Source: Bin87 sp965203195
GTDB taxonomy: Bacteria; Chloroflexota; Dehalococcoidia; Lucifugimonadales; UBA3495
Direction of reading: 5' to 3'
Assembly (NCBI GenBank): GCA_965203195.1
Contig: OZ241860.1
Location: forward strand, 1,364,001-1,428,000
Length of the DNA stretch: 64,000 nt
Shown here: piece by piece, positions 35,191 through 44,114 of the stretch
How the letters are laid out: each line of letters begins with the position of its first letter
Position numbering within the stretch: position 1 is the first letter of the stretch
Made by a program: the position numbers and the translations under genes
The notes under the pieces: model-generated
What the model was told of the DNA's origin: nothing
Databases searched by the model: none
What the model saw: only the letters and a program-made list of their open reading frames with translations

Positions 35191-36093
35191 ATGACCAGCG
35201 CAACAATGAACAAGTTCGGAGGTTCCTGGACGCAGGAGAAGTTGCAAATCCTGCGGGCTTACCTTGAGAGCTACACCACTGCTTTGAAAAAGCAGCGGTT
35301 TCAACTGACCTATGTTGACGCGTTTGCCGGCACGGGCTACGTCGACCACAGTTCCGCGTACCCTTCCCACGGCAATCCTCTGCTGGTGAATGCTGTCGAC
35401 AATGATACGGCTGGCGTGCTGAAAGGCTCCGCCCGGCTGGCTCTGGAAGTGACCGACCGGGCGTTCGACCAGTTCGTGTTTGTGGAGCGGAACCCTGCGT
35501 ATGCCAGTGAGCTGCATAGGCTGAAGGCAGATTTCGCGAATCGCGATATTCGCATTGAACAGGCGGATACGAATGCGTTCTTGCCGGAATGGCGCGAAAA
35601 CCGCAACCAGCGCCTCGGCGTTCCCTGGCGTCATCACCGTGCCGTCATTTTCCTCGATCCCTTCGCCACCGAAGTTGACTGGCAAACCGTCCGGTGCATT
35701 GCCGATACCAAGTCGGTTGACTTGTGGATTCTGTTTCCGCTTTCCACTTTGACCCGGATCTTGCCGAAAGAGCGCGAACCCAACGACGCCTACGCGCGCA
35801 CCCTCGACCGGGTATATGGCAGCCCGGAATGGCGCAACGAGCTGTACCATACCCGAAGCCAGCCCACCCTGTTTGGGGACGAGCTGGTGACACCAGCTCG
35901 CAGCAACCAACGGGCAATCGTTGACGCATACCTCCGCAAGCTGGAATCCACCTTTGCGAAAATAGCGCCATCGCCGAAATGGTTCCATAACTCCCGCAAC
36001 TCGCCCCAGTTCGCATTTATGTTTGCGGCCTCGAACCCGTCAGGCGCGCCCATTGCCGTGCAAATTGCCAACCACCTGTTGAGGAACTGGTAG
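35191..36093 (+). CDS. tcmP: Three-Cys-motif partner protein (TcmP family)
   Basis: 300 residues. The N-terminal third resembles a methyltransferase fold: LTYVDAFAGTGYV as a motif I-like loop, FVFVERNPAYASEL, then AVIFLDPFATEVDWQTV. This arrangement is that of TcmP, a family of unknown activity that occurs next to three-Cys-motif proteins of the Gp37/Gp68 (DUF5131) type. Exactly such a gene follows two bases later. The ATG at 35191 has GGGGG upstream. A 15-codon longer start is possible but overlaps the promoter candidate. Confidence 0.82.
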   Translation: MTSATMNKFGGSWTQEKLQILRAYLESYTTALKKQRFQLTYVDAFAGTGYVDHSSAYPSHGNPLLVNAVDNDTAGVLKGSARLALEVTDRAFDQFVFVERNPAYASELHRLKADFANRDIRIEQADTNAFLPEWRENRNQRLGVPWRHHRAVIFLDPFATEVDWQTVRCIADTKSVDLWILFPLSTLTRILPKEREPNDAYARTLDRVYGSPEWRNELYHTRSQPTLFGDELVTPARSNQRAIVDAYLRKLESTFAKIAPSPKWFHNSRNSPQFAFMFAASNPSGAPIAVQIANHLLRNW

Positions 36094-36095
36094 AT

Positions 36096-36812
36096 ATGGC
36101 CGCCAGCAAAATTGAGTGGACGGACGCCACCTGGAATCCCGTCACCGGCTGCAGCAAGATCAGTCCGGGCTGCAAGCATTGCTACGCCGAGCGGATGGCC
36201 AAGCGCCTCCACGCCGCCGGTATGCCCAAGTACCGCAACGGCTTTGACGTGGTCGTCCATCCCGATACCCTGGACATTCCGCGGCGCTGGCGCAAGCCCC
36301 GCGCCATTTTTGTCAACTCCATGAGCGACCTGTTTCACGATCGGGTTAGCGATGATTTCATCCGCCAGGTTTTCGACGTGATGGAGCAGGCCGATTGGCA
36401 TCGCTACCAGGTGCTGACCAAACGCCCGGAACGCGTGGCGCTGCTCAACGACCAGCTGCCCTGGCCGGCGCAGGTTTGGCTGGGCGTTAGCGTGGAATCC
36501 CGCCGCTACATTGACCGCATTGACATCTTGCGCGGGACCGATGCCGCCGTCAAGTTCTTGTCGTTGGAACCGCTGCTGGGGCCTCTGCCGGACCTGAACC
36601 TGGCCGGCATTGACTGGGTTATCGTGGGCGGCGAATCCGGCCCCGGCGCCCGCCCGATGGAGGCCGACTGGGCCCGGGATATTCGCGACCAGTGCCTGGC
36701 CGCCGGCGTGCCCTTTCACTTCAAGCAGTGGGGCGGCGTGTTCAAAAAGCGGCACGGCCGGCTGCTGGACGGCAGGACGTGGGACGGGATGCCGGCGGCG
36801 GCCGGCGGCTGA
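36096..36812 (+). CDS. Three-Cys-motif protein, phage Gp37/Gp68-like (DUF5131)
   Basis: 238 residues. Starts KIEWTDATWNPVTGCSKISP with the three cysteines C19, C26 and C29 in GCSKISPGCKHCYAERMAKR, a CX6CX2C arrangement likely binding an Fe-S cluster or zinc. Further family segments are IFVNSMSDLFHDRV, VLTKRPERVALL, WLGVSVES and DWVIVGGESGPGARPM. It looks radical-SAM-like in fold but has no known reaction. It forms a tight operon with tcmP; such pairs are common on phage and mobile DNA. Confidence 0.88.
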   Translation: MAASKIEWTDATWNPVTGCSKISPGCKHCYAERMAKRLHAAGMPKYRNGFDVVVHPDTLDIPRRWRKPRAIFVNSMSDLFHDRVSDDFIRQVFDVMEQADWHRYQVLTKRPERVALLNDQLPWPAQVWLGVSVESRRYIDRIDILRGTDAAVKFLSLEPLLGPLPDLNLAGIDWVIVGGESGPGARPMEADWARDIRDQCLAAGVPFHFKQWGGVFKKRHGRLLDGRTWDGMPAAAGG

Positions 36813-36942
36813 CCCGCATTCCGCATTGCGCCGGAATTGGGTTAAGGCTGTGGGGGCTCTTTTTACTGCGGAGGGATACAGGCGTCCCAGCCGCCGGACG
36901 CTGGACGCTAGACGCCGGGTGGGATTGTAGAAAGGGCCGGGA

Positions 36943-36965
36943 TGTACAATACCGTAGTGTACAAT
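36943..36965 (+). promoter_or_regulatory. Two TGTACA boxes / TACAAT elements before the AAA gene
   Basis: TGTACAAT occurs at 36943-36950 and again at 36958-36965. TGTACA is its own reverse complement, so the two boxes nine bases apart form a symmetric site as well as two -10-like TACAAT hexamers. Either a double promoter or an operator is possible. The AAA gene starts 49 bases later. Confidence 0.4.
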
Positions 36966-37013
36966 GGGGGATGGCAGTTGAATACGCTGGATGCGCGCGC
37001 CGGAGGGTTGGCA

Positions 37014-38231
37014 ATGCTGATTAAATCGCTACAGCTCAAAAACATTTTGTCGTTCCGGGAGGCCACGCTGGAGCTGCGGCCGCTGAATGTGCTGATTGGC
37101 CCCAACGGGTCGGGCAAGTCCAACCTGATTGATGTGGTGGCGCTGCTGCGGGCGGCGCCGGACGATGTGGCCGGCTTTCTGCGGCGCAACGGGCCTACCG
37201 GCAACTGGGTTTGGCAAGGGGCGGAACAGCGGGCCGCCGAATTTCCAACGGTTCAAGTCGGGGCAGAGCTGCGGGTGCCGGAGCCGGTCAGGTACGACCT
37301 GAGGGTGCTTACGCAGGATGACCGCGTACATTCTCTGTCCGAAAACCTCAATCACATTGAGCAGGACACGGGCCGGGCAGACCTCCGGCACCCGGTTTTC
37401 CAGTCGGCCAATGGGAAAGGCAAGGTGTGGCCGACGCGGGCCAGCTGGATAGCACCCACCAGGGATGACGAAGCGGAAACGATAGACCTGGCACCCGGCA
37501 AGTCGGCGCTGAGCGCAGTGAGCCATCCGGTAAATTATCCGGCGCTGACCACCACGGCGCAACGGCTGGGCGCGGTCAAAATCTACCGCAGCTGGTATGT
37601 TGGCCGGGACAGTGCCGTGCGCCGGCCGCAGCCTACCGACGGCCCGGTTGATTTTCTGGAGGAGGACTTTAGCAACCTGGCGCTGGTGGTGAACGATTTG
37701 CAGGGCCGGCGCCTGAAGTCGTCAATGGACAAGTATCTGCAACGGTTCTACGAGGATTACGAAAGCCTGCACGCCCGCGTGTATGGCAACGCCATCCAGC
37801 TGGCGGTGAACGAAAAAGGGCAGTCGGGCTCGTTGCCGGCAACCCGGCTTTCTGATGGCACCATCCGGTTCATTGCCCTGCTGGTTATTCTGTGCGACCC
37901 CAACCCGCCGCCGCTGGTGTGCATTGAGGAGCCGGAAATTGCCATGCACCCGGATTCCCTGTGGTTGGTCAAGGAGCTGCTGCTGGCAGCTTCGGAACGG
38001 ACGCAGATCATTGTCACTACCCATTCCACGGAGCTGGTCAGCCTGTTCTCCAGCGATCCGGAGGCGGTGGTAGTGTGCGACCGGGACGCGGTCAAGGGGA
38101 CGCGGTTTCGGCGGGTAACCCGCGCGGAGCTGAACGAGTGGCAGGATTTTTACGAGCAGACGGGCAAGGAGCTGGTGGTGTATGGGCTGAGCGAGATGTG
38201 GATGAGCGGTTCGCTGGGCGGCGTGAGGTAG
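37014..38231 (+). CDS. AAA ATPase (OLD/AbiL-type) of a putative abortive-infection pair
   Basis: 405 residues. N-terminal LKNILSFREATLELRPLN, Walker A LIGPNGSGKSN at 27-37, signature-like ATRLSDGTIRFIALL, Walker B PLVCIEEPEIAMHP near 300, and a His switch in IIVTTHSTELVSLF. This is the ABC-like ATPase of predicted phage-defence and repair proteins. It lacks its own TOPRIM domain, and the DUF4276 gene follows six bases downstream, an organisation known from AbiL-like and OLD-like modules. The start at 37014 has CCGGAGG eight bases before; a 24-codon longer frame lacks it. Confidence 0.85.
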   Translation: MLIKSLQLKNILSFREATLELRPLNVLIGPNGSGKSNLIDVVALLRAAPDDVAGFLRRNGPTGNWVWQGAEQRAAEFPTVQVGAELRVPEPVRYDLRVLTQDDRVHSLSENLNHIEQDTGRADLRHPVFQSANGKGKVWPTRASWIAPTRDDEAETIDLAPGKSALSAVSHPVNYPALTTTAQRLGAVKIYRSWYVGRDSAVRRPQPTDGPVDFLEEDFSNLALVVNDLQGRRLKSSMDKYLQRFYEDYESLHARVYGNAIQLAVNEKGQSGSLPATRLSDGTIRFIALLVILCDPNPPPLVCIEEPEIAMHPDSLWLVKELLLAASERTQIIVTTHSTELVSLFSSDPEAVVVCDRDAVKGTRFRRVTRAELNEWQDFYEQTGKELVVYGLSEMWMSGSLGGVR

Positions 38232-38237
38232 CCGGCA

Positions 38238-38792
38238 ATGAACATATATTTGGAAGGCGGCAGGCATCTACGCAGAGAGATGAAGGGGTTTCTGCGGCGC
38301 GCCGCCGGCTCCGACGCCGCAATTGAGGTGTTGGCCTGTGGATCTCGCGAGAGCGCCATTGCCCGATTCGCCAAGGATCCCACCGGGGTGTTGGTGGTGG
38401 ACTCGGAGGGCGAAGATTTGTCGGTATTGGTCAACCGCATTGCCGACCGGGCCGGCTGGGCGGCGGCTTCCAACCGGGCTTTCTTTATGGTGCCAATGAT
38501 GGAAGCCTGGTTCCTGGCCGACCAGCCGGCTTTGGCCGCCCACTTTGGCCGGGGTTTTAATCCGAGGCTATTGCCCCGGAACGCCGCAGTCGAGCAGATA
38601 CCGAAGCGGGATGTTGAGAATGGCCTGCATGACGCGACCAGCGATTCAGCGAAAGGCCCTTATGCCAAAGGCTCTAAAGGCTCCGACGATGCGTCACTGC
38701 TGGCGTTAATCGACCCGGTGGCGGTAGCGCAAGCTTGCCCCAATTTCGCGCGCCTGGTTGACTTTCTGCGCGTCAGCGCCGCCGGGCGCTAG
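38238..38792 (+). CDS. DUF4276 family protein (putative TOPRIM-like effector)
   Basis: 184 residues. The early acidic residue in IYLEGG (E6), VVVDSEGED (D55, E57) and FFMVPMMEAWFLAD (84-95) follow the DUF4276 pattern, thought to be TOPRIM-like. Later come PKRDVENGLHDAT and a C-terminal PNFARLVDFL. Six bases after the AAA ATPase, almost certainly cotranscribed. The likely role is the nuclease or toxin arm of the pair; that is inference from the gene pairing. Confidence 0.82.
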   Translation: MNIYLEGGRHLRREMKGFLRRAAGSDAAIEVLACGSRESAIARFAKDPTGVLVVDSEGEDLSVLVNRIADRAGWAAASNRAFFMVPMMEAWFLADQPALAAHFGRGFNPRLLPRNAAVEQIPKRDVENGLHDATSDSAKGPYAKGSKGSDDASLLALIDPVAVAQACPNFARLVDFLRVSAAGR

Positions 38793-38920
38793 TGGCGCAC
38801 AGCGCATAGCGTCCAGTCCCGGTTTGCTCGCCTGCACCGTTGTTGACCCTGCCGGGGGGCAAGCCCTACAATCTGCATACCCCACCTCCATACCCCTACC
38901 GCAACGGAGTCACAATCCCT

Positions 38921-41734
38921 ATGGACGCTACGGACGGCGACAGCATCCGCAATTCTTTCCGCAGCTTTTTTGAGGAACGGGGGCATCTGCCGATGCCGTC
39001 GGCGTCGCTGATCCCGGCCGGCGACCCGACGCTGCTGTTCACTTCGGCGGGAATGGTGCCTTTCAAGCCCTTCTTTATGGGGGAACGCACGCCGCCCCGC
39101 CGCCGGCTGACCAGCTGCCAGAAATCTTTCCGCACCACCGACATTGACGAGGTGGGCGACCACAAGCATCTCACTTTCTTTGAAATGCTGGGCAATTTCA
39201 GCATCGGCGACTATTTCAAGCGGGATGCGATGGCTTTTGCCTGGGAGCTCTGCACCGGCCCCTTTGGGCTGGCGCCGGAGCGTATGTATGTCACCGTCCA
39301 TCTGGACGATGATGATGCCTATGCGCTGTGGCGCGACCATGTAGGCGTGCCGCCGGAACGCATCTACCGCTATGGCGACAGCGACAACTGGTGGGGGCCG
39401 GCGGGCCGGGAAGGGCCCACCGGCCCCTGCGCGGAGCTGCATTACGACGGCGGCGCCGAAAAGGGCATCGGCCAGCACCGGGATACCGACGCCATGCTGC
39501 CGCCGGACGAGCTGACCGCAATGATGCGGCAGGAAGCCCAAGGCGGCCCGCCCGCCGAACCGGGCGGCTGCCACCCCAACTGCGACTGCGAACGGTTCGT
39601 GGAGCTGTGGAACCTGGTGTTTATGCAGTTCTACCAGGATTTGGAAGGCGTCCGCACGCCGCTGCCGGCGCCCAGCGTGGACACCGGCATGGGCCTGGAA
39701 CGCACCGCCGCCGTGTTGCAGGGCAAAAGCAATGTTTATGAAACCGACCTTTTCCAGCCCATCATAGAGGCGGTGTGCCGGATAACCGGGCGGGAGTACG
39801 GGGCGGACGCCGGCGATGACTACGCTATCCGGGTGGTGGCGGAACACGCCCGGGCGGCGGCGTTTCTCATCGGCGACGGGGTGGCGCCGTCCAACAGCGA
39901 GCGGGGGTATGTGCTGCGCCGCATTATCCGCCGGGCCATACGCTACGGGCGGCAGCTGGGGCTGGACCGGCCTTTTCTGACCGAAGTGGTGGACGCCGCG
40001 CTGGCGCGTTTCGCCGCCGCCTACCCGGCGCTGGCGGAAAATGGCGACTTCATCCGGCGGGTGGCGGCGCTGGAGGAAAACCAGTTCCTGGACAACATCC
40101 GGCACGGAATGCCCCTGCTGGAGGAAATTCTGCGCTATATCAAAACGCCGGCCGGGGCGTCGCCGGCGCTGCTGGAAACGGCCGGCGTTGACGATGCCGC
40201 CCTGGCGGCGGCGGGCGCGTCCGCCGCCATTCCCGGCGCGGTGGCTTTCGCTCTGTACGATACCTACGGGTTTCCGCCGGAACTGGTGGACGAAATCGGG
40301 CGTCGGGAGTACGGTCTGGCCGTAGATATGGACGGCTTCAACGCCGCGATGGCCGCCAAACGGGAGCGGGACCGGGCCGGCCACCAGGTTGCCGGCAGTA
40401 TGGAAATCGTCACCGCCTACGAAAATCTGGGCGCCGGCCCCGTGGTCTTTGACGGCTACGGGCGCGCCACGCTGGAGTCCCGCATCGTGGGCATCCTGCG
40501 GGACGGCGAGGCGGTGGGGCACGCCACGCAGGGGCAGCAGGTGGAAATTGTGCTGGCGGAAACCTGCTTTTACGCCGAGGGCGGCGGGCAGGTGGGCGAC
40601 CGGGGCGTCATCAAAGGCCCCAACGGGCGGGCGCTGGTGGAGGATACGCAAAGTCCGGTGGCCGGCCTGATTGTCCATCGCGGCGCCGTGGCCGAGGGTG
40701 ACATTGCCTTGGGGGACAATGTCACGGCGCAGGTTGACGCCGAGCGGCGGCGGGACGCGTCGCGCAATCACAGCGGGACGCATCTGCTGCACGCCGCCCT
40801 GCGTTCCGTTCTGGGCAGCCATGTGCGGCAGGCCGGTTCCCTGTGCGCCCCGGGGCGGCTGCGCTTTGACTTCAACCATATGGGCGCGCTGACTGCCGAG
40901 GAACTGCTGGCGGCGCAGAGTCTGGCCAACCGCCAAATCCGCGCCAACCTGGCGGTGACGGCTCGGGAAACTACCTACACTGATGCGGTGCAGGAGGGGG
41001 CACTGGCCTTTTTCGGCGACCGCTACGGGGATGTGGTGCGGGTGGTCAGCATGGCCGGCGCCGGCGATGCCGCACCCTTCAGCTTTGAGGTCTGCGGCGG
41101 CACCCATGTTCACGCTACGGGCGAAGTCGGCGTCCTGTTGGCGCTGGGCGAGTCCAGCATCGGCGGCGGGATGCGGCGCATTGAAGCAGTGACGGGGCGC
41201 GCCGCCGAGGAGCTGTTCGTACAGCAGTCGGCGACGCTGCAAGCGCTGTCCCGTAAGTTGCAGGTTCCCGTGCCGGAGCTGGAAACCCGCCTGGACGCCT
41301 ATATGGCGGATGCCGACCTGCTGCGCCGCCGCCTGGCGGAAGCGGAACGGGCCGGCTTGCGGGCGGAAACGGAAGCGCTGCTGGGCCGCGTGCGGGATGT
41401 GGACGGGGTGAAACTGGTGGCCGCCGTGACCTCGGCCCGCAGCATAGAGGCGATGCGGGAAATGGGCGACTATCTCAAGCAGAAGCTGGACAGCGTGGTG
41501 GTGGCGCTGGGGGCGGTGATTGACGGGTCGCCGGTTATCGTTACGATGCTGACGCCCGATCTGCCCCGGCGTGGGCTGCACGCGGGCCACATTGCCCGCG
41601 ATGCCGCCAAAGTGATGGGCGGCGGCGGCGGCGGGCGCCCGGAGACGGCGCAGGCCGGCGGGCGCCAGCCGGAGCGTTTGGGCGCCGCCCTGGATACGGT
41701 GGCCGGGCTGGTGCGGGACGGGCTGCGCCGCTGA
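38921..41734 (+). CDS. alaS: Alanyl-tRNA synthetase
   Basis: Charges tRNA-Ala; 937 residues. Class II core begins SIRNSFRSFFEERGHLPMPS and has TSAGMVPFKPFFMGER and LTFFEMLGNFSIGDYFK; the editing domain has NHSGTHLLHAALR and CGGTHVHATGEV with zinc ligands; the C-terminal C-Ala/DHHA1 ends with GGGGGGRPETAQAGG. It is slightly longer than the usual 870-880. ATG 38921 starts just before the conserved domain; an open frame 27 codons longer adds a Pro/Tyr leader. It is followed by ruvX, a common neighbour. Confidence 0.97.
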   Translation: MDATDGDSIRNSFRSFFEERGHLPMPSASLIPAGDPTLLFTSAGMVPFKPFFMGERTPPRRRLTSCQKSFRTTDIDEVGDHKHLTFFEMLGNFSIGDYFKRDAMAFAWELCTGPFGLAPERMYVTVHLDDDDAYALWRDHVGVPPERIYRYGDSDNWWGPAGREGPTGPCAELHYDGGAEKGIGQHRDTDAMLPPDELTAMMRQEAQGGPPAEPGGCHPNCDCERFVELWNLVFMQFYQDLEGVRTPLPAPSVDTGMGLERTAAVLQGKSNVYETDLFQPIIEAVCRITGREYGADAGDDYAIRVVAEHARAAAFLIGDGVAPSNSERGYVLRRIIRRAIRYGRQLGLDRPFLTEVVDAALARFAAAYPALAENGDFIRRVAALEENQFLDNIRHGMPLLEEILRYIKTPAGASPALLETAGVDDAALAAAGASAAIPGAVAFALYDTYGFPPELVDEIGRREYGLAVDMDGFNAAMAAKRERDRAGHQVAGSMEIVTAYENLGAGPVVFDGYGRATLESRIVGILRDGEAVGHATQGQQVEIVLAETCFYAEGGGQVGDRGVIKGPNGRALVEDTQSPVAGLIVHRGAVAEGDIALGDNVTAQVDAERRRDASRNHSGTHLLHAALRSVLGSHVRQAGSLCAPGRLRFDFNHMGALTAEELLAAQSLANRQIRANLAVTARETTYTDAVQEGALAFFGDRYGDVVRVVSMAGAGDAAPFSFEVCGGTHVHATGEVGVLLALGESSIGGGMRRIEAVTGRAAEELFVQQSATLQALSRKLQVPVPELETRLDAYMADADLLRRRLAEAERAGLRAETEALLGRVRDVDGVKLVAAVTSARSIEAMREMGDYLKQKLDSVVVALGAVIDGSPVIVTMLTPDLPRRGLHAGHIARDAAKVMGGGGGGRPETAQAGGRQPERLGAALDTVAGLVRDGLRR

Positions 41735-41822
41735 CCCGGCGCCGGCCCAGCCCCGTCCACCGACCACTACCAACTCCACGGCCACCGACCATTACCGCGG
41801 CCACGGCCCGGCAGGGCAGCGT

Positions 41823-42302
41823 ATGACGGATCGGAGCGGGCATCCCGACCCGGCCAGCCTGGCCCGCGCCGGGCGCATCCTGGGGCTGGACATAGGCGAC
41901 CGGCGGATTGGGCTGGCGGTAAGCATACCGCCGGGGGAGCTGATACTGCCGGCCGGCCATCTGCCGCGACGGGGCCGGCGCGCCGATGTGGCGGCCATTC
42001 TGGAGGAGGCCCGGCGGCGGGCGGCGGTGGCTATCGTAGTCGGTATGCCCTACGACGGCCAGGGGCGGGCGGGCGTCCAGGCGCGCAAGACGGCCGGCCT
42101 GGCGCGGGCCCTGGAACGGGCGGCGTCCGTGCCGATACTGATGGTTGACGAGTCCTTTACTACGCAGGCGGCCCTTGCCGAGCTGCAAGAGGCGGGGGAT
42201 TACACGCGCGGCGCATCCCGCGCGGCGCCCGGCGCCGTTGACGCCGCGGCGGCCGTGGTCATTCTGCGCCGCTTTCTGGAGGCGGCGCCGGCCGGCGGCT
42301 GA
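41823..42302 (+). CDS. ruvX: Holliday-junction resolvase-like / pre-16S rRNA nuclease
   Basis: 159 residues, RNase H fold. Motifs: ILGLDIGDRRIGLAVS (first Asp), VVGMPYDGQGRAG, LMVDESFTTQAALAEL (Glu/Thr) and the last Asp in GAVDAAAAVVILRRFLE. This is YqgF/RuvX, now linked to 16S rRNA 5' maturation. An N-terminal leader of about 17 residues precedes the domain. It follows alaS by 88 bases. Confidence 0.92.
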   Translation: MTDRSGHPDPASLARAGRILGLDIGDRRIGLAVSIPPGELILPAGHLPRRGRRADVAAILEEARRRAAVAIVVGMPYDGQGRAGVQARKTAGLARALERAASVPILMVDESFTTQAALAELQEAGDYTRGASRAAPGAVDAAAAVVILRRFLEAAPAGG

Positions 42303-42330
42303 AGCTGCGAAAATCAGTTCGCAAAACCAG

Positions 42331-42360
42331 TTGACATTATGCGTACATCAATTCTATAAT
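42331..42360 (+). promoter_or_regulatory. Consensus promoter
   Basis: TTGACA (42331-42336), 18-base spacer, TATAAT (42355-42360): both hexamers perfect, the strongest promoter in the window. Drives the Cys-cluster HTH gene. Confidence 0.85.
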
Positions 42361-42398
42361 CCGGCCATCTTTCAAAACGCAAGTTTCGGAGGACGCCG

Positions 42399-42758
42399 AT
42401 GTTAGCAGCAAGCGCCGCCGGGAAGGGCCAACGCCAGGCCGCCGAGCCGAGTTACTATTACGAGGACAACGGATGCGAGGTGGCGGCAACCTGCTTGCAG
42501 TGCCCGCTGCCCCGCTGCAAGCATGACGATATGGAGTGGTACACCAGGCACCGCCGGCTGGCCAGCGACTTGCGGATGGCGACGATTATCCGGGAGGAGG
42601 GGCTGTCCATAGCTGAAGCGGCGGAGCGTTTCGCCATTACCACGCGCACGGTGTTCCGGGTTCTGCGGCGCTGTCGCAACGCTATGCGGGAGCTGTCGCC
42701 GGCGGAGATTGAGGTGTTTGTGGCCTTGCCGGCGCGGCGGCAGCATAGCGGCGCATAA
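42399..42758 (+). CDS. Small protein with cysteine cluster and helix-turn-helix
   Basis: 119 residues. Residues about 18-45 hold YYYEDNGCEVAATCLQCPLP and RCKHDD: four cysteines in CX5CX2CX4C spacing, suited to a metal or Fe-S site. Then a helix-turn-helix: LRMATIIREEGLSIAEAAER followed by FAITTRTVFRVLRRC. The overall look is a small metal- or redox-sensing DNA-binding regulator; its targets are unknown. CGGAGG seven bases before the ATG and the perfect promoter imply strong expression. It stands alone, with a convergent gene after it. Confidence 0.75.
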   Translation: MLAASAAGKGQRQAAEPSYYYEDNGCEVAATCLQCPLPRCKHDDMEWYTRHRRLASDLRMATIIREEGLSIAEAAERFAITTRTVFRVLRRCRNAMRELSPAEIEVFVALPARRQHSGA

Positions 42759-42790
42759 AGCCCGGCGGCGGCTACCTTCTACCTATCTGC

Positions 42791-43966
42791 CTAGCCTCGG
42801 GGCAGGCCCAAGCCCCGGCCGGCGATGACGCCCCGCTGCACTTCCGAAGTGCCGCCGGCGATTTGGTGGGAGAAGCTGATCATCCAGTTTTCCCCCAGCC
42901 GGCCTTTCAGCGGGGCGCGGCTTTCGCCCCGGGCCATAGCGCCGGGCAGGCCGGCGATTTCCAAGGCGCTGTTGGCGGCGCGATGCAGGGTTTCGCTGCC
43001 GAATGCCTTGCTCATGGACGCTTCCTTGTTCGGCACCAAGCCCTGGCCCTGCATCCAGGCGACGTTGTAGGCCAGCAGGCGGGCTACTTCGCATTCAATA
43101 TAGCGGTCGGCCAACAGGTTGCGTACCCAGGGCAGCTGCGTGGCTTGGTGGCCGTTGCGGCGCAGGCCGGCGGCGTATTCCCGCGTGTCGTCCAGCAGAC
43201 GGCGGGCGATGGCGGAGTAGTCGATGCCGGAGCGCTCGAAGTCCAGCAGCGTAACCGCCACATACCAGCCGCGATTTTCCTCCCCCACCACGTTGCTGGC
43301 CGGCACGCGCACATTGTCAAAGATGACCTGGTTGAATTCGTGGCCGCCGGCCATATTGACCACCGGGCGCACCGAGACGCCCGGCGATTTCAGATCCACC
43401 AGGATGAAGCTGATGCCCCGGTGCCGGGGAGCGTCGGGGTCGGTGCGCGCCAGGCACATAATCCAGTCGGAGTGATGCGCCAGGGTGGTCCAGATTTTGG
43501 CACCGGTGATGATGTAGTCGTCGCCATCCCGGACGGCGCGGGTGCTTAAGGACGCCAGGTCGGAGCCGGATTCCGGCTCGCTGTAGCCCTGGCACCACTG
43601 GATTTCACCCCGCGCAATGGGGGGCAGATGGGTTTGCTTCTGTTCCTCGCTGCCGTAGAGCATCAGGGTGGGGCCGAGCATACGGACGCCGAATATGTCG
43701 CGGCCCGGGGCGCGGCGGTAGGCGAGTTCCTCGTTGTAGATGGCGGAACGGACGGGGGAGGCGTCCTGGCCGCCGTATTCCGCGGGCCAGTGCATGGTCA
43801 GCCAGCCCCGGTCGGCCAGCCGGCGGCGCAGCTGCATGGTAAAGTCCCAGTCGTATTCCTCCGGCCAGCGTCCGCCGCCTTCCCAGTCGGGGGGCAGTTC
43901 GGACTGGATGAACCGGCGCAGGTCGCCGCGAAACTGGTCGTCGTCGGCAGTGAAACGGTACTCCAC
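42791..43966 (-). CDS. Acyl-CoA dehydrogenase family protein
   Basis: 391 residues. FAD-dependent acyl-CoA oxidation. Signatures: QWCQGYSEPESGSDLASLST, IITGAKIWTTLAHHSDW, MAGGHEFNQVIFDNVRVPAS and IAGGTSEVQRGVIAGRGLGL. The usual medium-chain catalytic Glu position (Y-E-G-T) reads G-G-T, as in many FadE-like enzymes with another base position. GTG start at 43966 with AGGAGG upstream; the open frame is 52 codons longer but has no site and an Arg-rich unrelated leader. Substrate unknown. Confidence 0.9.
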   Translation of the reverse strand: MEYRFTADDDQFRGDLRRFIQSELPPDWEGGGRWPEEYDWDFTMQLRRRLADRGWLTMHWPAEYGGQDASPVRSAIYNEELAYRRAPGRDIFGVRMLGPTLMLYGSEEQKQTHLPPIARGEIQWCQGYSEPESGSDLASLSTRAVRDGDDYIITGAKIWTTLAHHSDWIMCLARTDPDAPRHRGISFILVDLKSPGVSVRPVVNMAGGHEFNQVIFDNVRVPASNVVGEENRGWYVAVTLLDFERSGIDYSAIARRLLDDTREYAAGLRRNGHQATQLPWVRNLLADRYIECEVARLLAYNVAWMQGQGLVPNKEASMSKAFGSETLHRAANSALEIAGLPGAMARGESRAPLKGRLGENWMISFSHQIAGGTSEVQRGVIAGRGLGLPRG

Positions 43967-44114
43967 CGGGGCCTCCTGGGGTGGGGGATGATTGCCGGCG
44001 TATCCGGCCGGCCATTGCCGACGTTCTGGAGCACCGGAATGTATTTGATTGCACGCCCTGCTCCGGGCCGTCCGGCGGCGATGGCGACAGCGGAAACGAA
44101 GCGGGGCGCAATGG

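Noticed and set aside
38789..41785. 998-codon minus-strand open frame opposite alaS
   Set aside because: Covers a complete alaS on the other strand; composition is that of a shadow frame.
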